Source: Planctomycetaceae bacterium
Lineage (GTDB): Bacteria; Planctomycetota; Planctomycetia; Planctomycetales; Planctomycetaceae
DNA length: 12,336 nt
Direction: 5' to 3'
Assembly: GCA_027000105.1 (NCBI GenBank)
Contig: JALTOP010000390.1
Coordinates: 1-12,336 of the forward strand
The position numbers were made by a program, and so were the translations under genes. Shown here one piece after another: positions 7,489-12,336 of this stretch; within the stretch, counting starts at the first letter, position 1; every line of letters starts with the position of its first letter. The notes beneath the pieces were generated by a model. That model worked only from the letters and a program-made list of their open reading frames with translations, ran no database searches and was not told where the DNA came from.

Positions 7489-8763
7489 ATGACTGGACGC
7501 GAACGATGTGGTAAATCGAGACGATATTGCATGTTGAAACGGCACCGCGAGTTGAAATCGTGCTGCATGCTGATGCTGATGACGGCGGTGTTTTGCGCTG
7601 CGATGAACCGTCAAGCCGAGGCAGCCGACCCATTCGAACAGAGACGGTTGGCAATGGTGAAAGAATACCTCGAAAAGGAAGGCATTACGAATCAGCGGGT
7701 GCTGCAATCGATGCGCCAGACAAAACGACACATGTTCGTTCCATCATCGAGTTGGCCGCTGGCCTACTATGATCAGGCCCTTTCGATTGGTCATAATCAG
7801 ACGATCTCGCCGCCGTTTATTGTTGCCTACATGACACAACTTCTCGATCCGCAACCGACAGACAAGGTTCTGGAAATCGGGACCGGGAGCGGGTATCAGT
7901 CTGCTGTCCTCTCCCCGTTGGTGAAGGATGTTTTCACCATTGAAATTGTCGAAGCACTGGGCAAGCGGGCCCGGGCAACATTGAAACGTCTCGGCTACAA
8001 AAACGTCCACACCAGAATTGGAGACGGCTTCAAAGGTTGGCCTGAAGAAGCTCCCTTCGACAAAATCATCGTGACATGCTCGCCTGAAAAAGTCCCCCAT
8101 CCGTTGATCGAACAATTGAAAGAGGGTGGTAGAATGATTATCCCGCTTGGCGAGCGTTACCAGCAGGTTTTCTATCTGTTTCGGAAGAAGGCGGGAAAAC
8201 TGGAATTTGAAAAACTGGAACCGACACTGTTTGTGCCGATGACCGGACAGTCCGAGCGATTGCGCCAGGTGAAACCGGATCCGGCCCATCCGCATCTGGT
8301 CAACGGCAGCTTTGAGGAAGACGAAAACAATGATGGCCTGTTCGACGGTTGGCACTACCAAAGACGTGTCACACGCATCAAGGGAGACGCTCCGGACGGA
8401 GACTATTATATTCTGTTTGAAAATGACCAACCGGGCAGGACGTCGCACATGGCTCAAGGATTCGCGATTGATGGTACGAAAGTGAAGAGGATCCGTGTCG
8501 GGCTCGACGTCAAACTCTCCGAATGGAAACGTGGGCCGCACGGAGAACGTCCCGGCTTTCTCATTTTCTATTACGATGCAAAAAGACGACCGTTGACCTC
8601 ACAGCGAATCGGTCACTGGGAAACCAGTGAAAAGTGGCGACATCTTGACACAATCGTCGCCGTGCCTGTCAACGCCCGGGAAGCGATCGTCCAAATCGGT
8701 CTCAACAACGCAGCCGGGAAAGTGGCGATTGATGATGTCAGCCTGAAAGCTGTCAATCCTTGA
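7489..8763 (+). CDS. pcm: Exported protein-L-isoaspartate O-methyltransferase with C-terminal jelly-roll (CBM-like) domain
   Basis: 424 residues from an ATG with AAGAGG six bases upstream. Residues 1-45 are a basic N-terminus plus hydrophobic stretch ending RQAEA-AD, a typical signal peptidase I site. Residues about 50-260 are a complete PIMT: QTISPPFIVA (104-113; the Ser in TIS corresponds to the catalytic Ser of the family), SAM-binding VLEIGTGSGYQSA (127-139), and PHPLIEQLKEGGRMIIPLGE (203-222). The enzyme methylates L-isoaspartyl residues in damaged proteins. Residues about 268-424 form a beta-rich module beginning LVNGSFEED, with GW, Q and a final VAIDDVSLK, like CBM4_9-type jelly-roll domains; such domains bind sugars or surfaces. 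An exported PIMT is odd since S-adenosylmethionine is cytoplasmic. The start at 7531 would shorten the n-region but keep the signal peptide. No strong terminator follows. Confidence 0.9.
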   Translation: MTGRERCGKSRRYCMLKRHRELKSCCMLMLMTAVFCAAMNRQAEAADPFEQRRLAMVKEYLEKEGITNQRVLQSMRQTKRHMFVPSSSWPLAYYDQALSIGHNQTISPPFIVAYMTQLLDPQPTDKVLEIGTGSGYQSAVLSPLVKDVFTIEIVEALGKRARATLKRLGYKNVHTRIGDGFKGWPEEAPFDKIIVTCSPEKVPHPLIEQLKEGGRMIIPLGERYQQVFYLFRKKAGKLEFEKLEPTLFVPMTGQSERLRQVKPDPAHPHLVNGSFEEDENNDGLFDGWHYQRRVTRIKGDAPDGDYYILFENDQPGRTSHMAQGFAIDGTKVKRIRVGLDVKLSEWKRGPHGERPGFLIFYYDAKRRPLTSQRIGHWETSEKWRHLDTIVAVPVNAREAIVQIGLNNAAGKVAIDDVSLKAVNP

Positions 8764-9068
8764 GTATCGGCAGTGCCAGTGGCTCCCGAAGCCCCGGTTC
8801 GTTGTTTGAATTTCGAGCGAGTGAATGACGGGTCGCCTTTTTGTGGACGGCTTTTCCTGCTGACAACGAAATCCCCCTGCCAATTCAAGGTCTGAAAAGG
8901 ATCTGCCCGTTCTGCAGCACACGCTCTGCGGTTTTGCGCTTGCTTCTGGCTACGCTTTTTTTCGGAGGGAAGTTCGCTTAAGATGCCGCCTGGTTTTTTG
9001 ATCCTCCCTCCTCCCCTTCACAACCGGGCAGACCAGTTGTGATAGAACGAATTGATTGAGCAGACAAG
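8764..9068. other. Spacer between pcm and purH (purH leader region)
   Basis: 305 bp without a gene. It holds two T-runs (8956-8962 and 8994-8999), neither preceded by a strong stem, a weak GGCT/AGCC hairpin just after the pcm stop, and the hairpin at 9019-9041. The purH promoter is expected here but I could not single out a convincing pair of boxes. Confidence 0.5.
9019..9041 (+). promoter_or_regulatory. Inverted repeat in the purH leader
   Basis: CACAAC and GTTGTG form a perfect 6-bp stem, with two more G-C pairs inside after one mismatch and a 5-base loop. It ends 27 bases before the purH ATG and has no T-tract, so it is not a terminator. It could be an operator or an RNA hairpin near the ribosome site. 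The function is inferred from position only. Confidence 0.35.
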
Positions 9069-10670
9069 ATGACGACAGTCCAAAAAAGAATTCTCGTCAG
9101 TGTCAGTGATAAAACTGGCCTGGTTCCTTTTGTCAGTGAATTGGCGTTACTCGGTTACGAAATTGTTTCCACTGGCGGAACGCGCAAACACCTGCAGGAA
9201 GCCGGTTTGAGCGTCATCGATATTTCCGAATATACCCACTTCCCGGAAATAATGGACGGACGTGTAAAAACGCTGCACCCGAAAGTGCATGGCGCACTGC
9301 TGGGCCGTCCCGATCTGCCTTCCGATGCCGCCGCGATCGAAGAGCATGGCATCATCCCGTTTCAGTTTGTCATCTGCAATCTGTACCCTTTTGAAGAGAC
9401 GGTTGCGCAGCCTGATGTGACGATCGAACAGGCTATCGAAAATATCGATATCGGCGGGCCCAGCATGATCCGTTCAGCTTCGAAAAATCATAAGTATGTT
9501 GGCGTGATTACCGACCCCAGTCAGTACGATACCGTTCTGGCTGCCCTGAAAGATGGCCGTTATGACGAAACTTTCCGACGGAATCTGGCCCTGGCCGCCT
9601 TCACGAAAACCGCCCAATACGATGCCGCCATCGCTGAGTATTTCAACAAAATCAAAGCGGAGAATGACTCCGACGGGCAGCAGACGGATGCAGCGGAAGA
9701 TGACTGGTCTGATTCACTGAAACTCTCTTTCCGGAAAAAAGCAACGCTTCGATATGGCGAAAATCCGCACCAACGGGCCGCTTTTTATGTGGAAGACCAT
9801 GCTGCCCCTGCGACAGTTGCCCGAGCCAAACAGCTTAATGGAAAAGAACTTTCCTATAACAACCTGCTTGATCTGGATGCGGCTTTCAATCTGGTTTCAG
9901 AATTTGACGCCCCAGCCGTTTCAATCAACAAACATAACAATCCGTGCGGTTGTGCGATTCACGAAAATCTGGCGACTGCGTTTTTGAATGCGTATGCGGG
10001 CGATCCGGTTTCCGCGTTCGGCTCGATCATCGGCATCAATCGGGTTGTCGATGCTGAAACAGCCGAGAAAATGTGTGAACCGGGACGGTTTATTGAAGCC
10101 GTGATTGCTCCCGGGTTCGATGAAGAGGCCTTCAAAATTTTCACGACCGTTCCCAAGTGGAAAAAGAATGTCCGTCTGATGCAATGCCCCATTCCGACTG
10201 CCGCGGACAGAAAGGGGTTTGATTACCGCAGAGTTTCGGGCGGTTTGCTTGTACAGGACAGCGATACCCTGCCCGATCCCGAAGAGGATTGGAAAGTGGT
10301 GACGGACAGGCAGCCGAGTGAGCAGGAACTGATCGACTTGCGTTTTGCCTGGCTCGTTTGCAAACATGTGAAATCGAACGCGATCGTTTTCGCAAAAGAT
10401 GGGATGGTGACCGGCGTGGGAGCCGGGCAGATGAGTCGGCTCGATTCAGCGGAAATCGCAGCCAAAAAATCGGACGGCCGCTGCCGGGATGGCGTTGTCG
10501 CTTCCGATGCGTTCTTCCCGTTTCGAGATGGGATCGATCAGGCAGCCGCAGCCGGTATCGTTGCAGCGATCCAGCCGGGCGGCTCCCGCAAAGATGACGA
10601 AGTCATTCAAGCCGCCAACGAACATGGCATGACCATGATCTTCACCGGCAGAAGACACTTCCGCCATTAA
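9069..10670 (+). CDS. purH: Bifunctional AICAR formyltransferase / IMP cyclohydrolase
   Basis: 533 residues, the usual length for PurH. It carries out the last two steps of purine synthesis, formylating AICAR with 10-formyl-tetrahydrofolate and closing the ring to IMP, in the cytoplasm. The N-terminal MGS-like cyclohydrolase domain (about 1-150) shows ILVSVSDKTGLVPF, EIVSTGGTRKHL, GRVKTLHPKVHGALL and NLYPFEETV. The transformylase domain follows with LRYGENPHQRAAFY and LNGKELSYNNLLDLDAAF. Its catalytic Lys-His pair is in INKHNNPCG (residues 288-289), and the C-terminus is the usual QPGGSRKDDEVI...GMTMIFTGRRHFRH. All key residues look intact. The start has only a poor Shine-Dalgarno. The cobalamin adenosyltransferase gene begins 80 bp downstream and may share the transcript, though there is no pathway link. 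Confidence 0.97.
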   Translation: MTTVQKRILVSVSDKTGLVPFVSELALLGYEIVSTGGTRKHLQEAGLSVIDISEYTHFPEIMDGRVKTLHPKVHGALLGRPDLPSDAAAIEEHGIIPFQFVICNLYPFEETVAQPDVTIEQAIENIDIGGPSMIRSASKNHKYVGVITDPSQYDTVLAALKDGRYDETFRRNLALAAFTKTAQYDAAIAEYFNKIKAENDSDGQQTDAAEDDWSDSLKLSFRKKATLRYGENPHQRAAFYVEDHAAPATVARAKQLNGKELSYNNLLDLDAAFNLVSEFDAPAVSINKHNNPCGCAIHENLATAFLNAYAGDPVSAFGSIIGINRVVDAETAEKMCEPGRFIEAVIAPGFDEEAFKIFTTVPKWKKNVRLMQCPIPTAADRKGFDYRRVSGGLLVQDSDTLPDPEEDWKVVTDRQPSEQELIDLRFAWLVCKHVKSNAIVFAKDGMVTGVGAGQMSRLDSAEIAAKKSDGRCRDGVVASDAFFPFRDGIDQAAAAGIVAAIQPGGSRKDDEVIQAANEHGMTMIFTGRRHFRH

Positions 10671-10717
10671 ACAGGGCTACATCAAACAGGGCATCATCAA
10701 AAAACGCCATTAAACAG
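10662..10717. repeat. Direct repeats spanning the purH stop codon and downstream spacer
   Basis: Two nested repeats are visible. CGCCATTAAACAG, which includes the purH stop codon, occurs at 10662 and again at 10705. Between them AAACAGGGCTACATC (10669) and AAACAGGGCATCATC (10684) are adjacent 15-bp units differing at two positions, with a further AAACAG at 10712. The pattern suggests local tandem duplication of the gene end. Confidence 0.8.
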
Positions 10718-10750
10718 CGGGCAGGGACGAAGTGCAGAGGCAACAGTCAC

Positions 10751-11311
10751 ATGGTGTACCTCGATTCAATCACCACAAAAACAGGTGATGCAGGACGAAC
10801 CCGACTCGGTGATGGAACAGAAGTTTCCAAAACCGATTTGCGGATTGAAGCCCTCGGCTCGATTGATGAACTGAATTCGCTGCTGGGCCTTTGTAATGCG
10901 CATGGTGTTCCTGAACCCTATTTCTCCTGGGTGAGACAGATTCAAAATGATCTGTTCGATTTGGGGGCGGATATTTCGATTCCTTCGCAGAACGGTGCTT
11001 CAAATAAGAGGACGCCCAGGCTCAAAGAAGAACGGGTGCAACAACTTGATGACTGGCTGGAAGAACTGCATCAACAGTTACCCGCTTTAAGCAGCTTCAT
11101 CTTGCCGGGCGGTTCGGTCTGTACTGCCACGTTGCATCTGGCGAGATCCGTTTGCCGGCGGGCAGAGCGCGATCTGTTCAGACTGGCAGAAACAGAACCG
11201 GTTGCAGCGTCAATGACGATTTATCTGAATCGCCTCTCCGATTTGTTGTTCCAAATCGCCCGCATCACCGAAAATCCCCAAAACCCTGCACCATTATGGA
11301 AACCGGGTTGA
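10751..11311 (+). CDS. pduO: PduO-type cob(I)alamin adenosyltransferase
   Basis: 186 residues, the usual size for the family. The enzyme transfers the adenosyl group of ATP to cob(I)alamin to make coenzyme B12. Visible motifs: the ATP-binding N-terminus TKTGDAGRTRLGDG (9-22), DLRIEALGSIDELNSLLGL (29-47), FILPGGS (116-122), RSVCRRAERD (132-141) and YLNRLSDLLFQIAR (158-171); all are characteristic of the PduO/MMAB fold, distinct from CobA and EutT types. The ATG has AGAGG ten bases upstream, a slightly long spacing. The gene could supply coenzyme for methylmalonyl-CoA mutase, ribonucleotide reductase or a diol dehydratase elsewhere; no such enzyme is in the window. A short bulged hairpin (11303-11322, CCGG/CCGG plus TT/AA) overlaps the stop codon, a possible weak terminator. 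Confidence 0.95.
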   Translation: MVYLDSITTKTGDAGRTRLGDGTEVSKTDLRIEALGSIDELNSLLGLCNAHGVPEPYFSWVRQIQNDLFDLGADISIPSQNGASNKRTPRLKEERVQQLDDWLEELHQQLPALSSFILPGGSVCTATLHLARSVCRRAERDLFRLAETEPVAASMTIYLNRLSDLLFQIARITENPQNPAPLWKPG

Positions 11312-11369
11312 AGTTGAACCGGCTCTTTGTCCGGAAAGAAAACACCACTCGACGATAACACGAAGATAA

Positions 11370-11417
11370 ACAGAGATCAGGTAGACAGAGATCAGGTAAA
11401 CAGTACCGGATAAACAG
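11370..11417. repeat. 15-bp tandem repeat, about three copies, between pduO and the small membrane protein gene
   Basis: ACAGAGATCAGGTA is present perfectly at 11370 and 11385, followed by a diverged third unit at 11400 and a partial one at 11414. The ACAG anchors are 15, 15 and 14 bp apart. It lies in the spacer where two convergent genes end. Confidence 0.85.
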
Positions 11418-11471
11418 AAGCAACAACAAGGATGAAAGGAAACGGTTGCAACGGGTTGAAAGTTCTGGATA

Positions 11472-11633
11472 CTACTTTCGGTTGGCCGATTTCAGGAGGT
11501 AGTACCCCAGAACCAGCGATCCGATCAACAGCGTCCCGTATTCCGTAGGGCCGACGTTGCCCCACCAGCGCAGCGCATAATCGCGATAAAAATCGGTATA
11601 ATAGGCCGCTTTCATTTTGAGTTCGTAAAGCAT
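11472..11633 (-). CDS. Small (53-aa) single-helix protein rich in Tyr and Trp
   Basis: The frame MLYELKMKAAYYTDFYRDYA (first 20 residues), then LRWWGNVGPTEYG, ends in a hydrophobic helix (LLIGSLVLGYYLL) and a basic tail SANRK. I chose the ATG at 11631-11633 because AGGA lies nine bases upstream and the composition upstream of it turns poor; the frame itself could run to 11717. The amphipathic aromatic N-terminal half, a WWG turn and a single C-terminal helix look like a genuine conserved small membrane protein, and I have the impression of similar proteins in other planctomycetes, but I cannot verify that here. Function unknown. It is convergent with pduO. Confidence 0.65.
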   Translation of the reverse strand: MLYELKMKAAYYTDFYRDYALRWWGNVGPTEYGTLLIGSLVLGYYLLKSANRK

Positions 11634-11861
11634 GTGAGACGTTCCTGAACAATCAGAGCGGTTCGGGACAGAAAATAATTTCCGCGCCAAATGGCTTTCT
11701 CCCATTTTGCCGGTCACTCAAGGCTAGTTCACCTGTGGCATCATCGGCGTACGAACTTTTCTGCTGGAGATCATCTCGCAACGCTCAGCGGGGAAGAATA
11801 ACGATCGTACCGAATTTCCCGGTCATCCTGATCAACTTTTTCGCAGTTTGAATGCTCGTTC

Positions 11862-11897
11862 AGATCGCTTGAACCTCAAAACCTGCTCAAGCGATCT
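11862..11897 (+). repeat. Perfect 11-bp inverted repeat
   Basis: AGATCGCTTGA (11862-11872) and TCAAGCGATCT (11887-11897) pair without mismatch around a 14-base loop. On the plus strand a pyrimidine-rich, T-containing tract follows (TCTGTTCTCT), so it could act as a weak plus-strand terminator; on the minus strand nothing T-rich follows. Confidence 0.8.
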
Positions 11898-11982
11898 TCT
11901 GTTCTCTGCATTTCCGGATTTAATGACGCGCAGAAAGCAATTTTTACAAGAAAATTTGACTTTGCCGTAAGTGTCGTCCCGG

Positions 11983-12042
11983 GCATGATTACATTTCGCA
12001 ACCTGTTTCAGGGCAGTGGGTTACAATCATGCAAGCAGGTTG
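11983..12042. other. Interlocked inverted repeats, possible H-type pseudoknot
   Basis: GCATGATT (11983-11990) pairs with AATCATGC (12025-12032), and CAACCTG (11999-12005) pairs with CAGGTTG (12036-12042). The order is A, B, A', B', so the two stems of 8 and 7 bp cross. Linkers are 8, 19 and 3 bases. Both pairings are perfect. Whether it is RNA, and on which strand, is not shown by the sequence. Confidence 0.4.
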
Positions 12043-12157
12043 TCCTTTGTCCGTTATGAGGGGCTGATTCGAATTCTTCAGGTTGGTATTGCATTCATTT
12101 CGCGTTCAGATTCAAGAAGAGGTGCCAGAAAAACCGAATGAATAGTTTAGACGGCTG

Positions 12158-12177
12158 GAATCAGTCTGAATCAGTCT
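12158..12177. repeat. 10-bp tandem direct repeat
   Basis: GAATCAGTCT occurs twice in a row (12158 and 12168), upstream of the possible gene start at 12324. Confidence 0.8.
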
Positions 12178-12323
12178 GTTTCATGAATGAGTCGAGAGGA
12201 TTATCTGTTAGTTCTCGTGACAAGTTTGTGGGGCGGTGACGCAGTCAACTGATTGAGAGTTGGTTTCGGGCGATTGCAGGGAAGCGATCGTATCTTTTGA
12301 AAGACCGTCATGAGGTAGGGGGG

Positions 12324-12336
12324 ATGACGCTTGGAC
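12324..12336 (+). CDS. Possible start of a gene cut by the window end
   Basis: An ATG at 12324 has GAGG eight bases upstream and a run of G immediately before it, a better ribosome site than most in this window. Only four codons (M-T-L-G) are visible, so neither reality nor product can be judged. Confidence 0.3.

Larger units (their letters stand above)
11634..12323. other. 690-bp gene-free region rich in inverted repeats
   Basis: No frame of useful length is open on either strand. The stretch contains a long imperfect hairpin (11747-11812), a terminator-like hairpin (11821-11841), a perfect 11-bp inverted repeat (11862-11897), two interlocked inverted repeats (11983-12042), a 10-bp direct repeat (12158-12177) and a short hairpin CAACT/AGTTG (12246-12262). 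It lies between a minus-strand gene and a possible plus-strand gene, so both promoters should be in it. It may also encode an RNA. Confidence 0.55.

Noticed and set aside
8930..8962. Intrinsic terminator of the PIMT gene before the seven-T run
   Set aside because: The bases before the T-run form only a 3-bp outer pairing; no stable stem could be drawn.
8764..9068. A ZTP-type riboswitch upstream of purH
   Set aside because: GGGTCG (about 8830) and CCGCCTGG (8985-8992) faintly recall its conserved parts, but they are about 150 bases apart and the flanking helices are not seen. A covariance search with the Rfam ZTP model would decide.
1058..11417. CRISPR-like arrays among the short repeats
   Set aside because: The units are 10-15 bp and directly adjacent with no unique spacers, and no cas genes are present.
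11392..11652. An 86-residue minus-strand frame overlapping the small membrane protein
   Set aside because: Poor composition, and it overlaps in another frame the 53-residue protein that has a better start and a clear helix.

Overview
The window looks like part of a planctomycete chromosome, probably of the moderate-GC Gimesia/Rubinisphaera-like kind. That is an inference from the gene set: a lysine-rich Prc/CtpA-type protease, an exported isoaspartate methyltransferase fused to a jelly-roll domain, a very small Tyr/Trp-rich membrane protein, loosely packed genes with long spacers, and weak Shine-Dalgarno sequences. I see no transposase, integrase, phage gene, tRNA, rRNA or CRISPR array. This reads as ordinary core or near-core chromosome rather than an island.

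Layout, left to right. (1) 3-2471, plus strand: a three-helix membrane protein with an extracytoplasmic domain, then a 499-aa multi-spanning GT39/PMT-like glycosyltransferase; together probably a cell-surface glycosylation pair. (2) 2507-3547, minus strand: an ABC-2-type exporter ATPase with no permease beside it, ending in an odd SNDRK repeat tail. (3) 3680-5788, minus strand: a tail-specific (Prc-type) protease with a clear intrinsic terminator behind it. (4) About 5825-6542: a long spacer with an 11-bp tandem repeat. (5) 6543-7325, minus strand: a two-helix membrane protein of unknown function, divergent from (6) 7489-8763, plus strand: a secreted PIMT with a C-terminal carbohydrate-binding-like domain. 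(7) 9069-11311, plus strand: purH and a PduO-type cobalamin adenosyltransferase. (8) 11472-11633, minus strand: a 53-aa one-helix protein. (9) 11634-12323: about 690 bp without a gene but rich in inverted repeats, followed by a possible gene start at the window edge.

The genes do not form one pathway. Surface and protein-quality functions dominate the left two thirds (glycosyltransferase, Prc protease, exported isoaspartate repair enzyme); purine synthesis and cobalamin activation sit at the right.

The most unusual signals are not genes. First, short tandem duplications recur, four of them with a period near 15 bp, two inside reading frames (five-residue repeats) and two between genes. Second, the 11.7-12.05 kb spacer holds a perfect 11-bp inverted repeat and two interlocked inverted repeats that could fold as an H-type pseudoknot. 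I did not find a convincing new multi-gene system.
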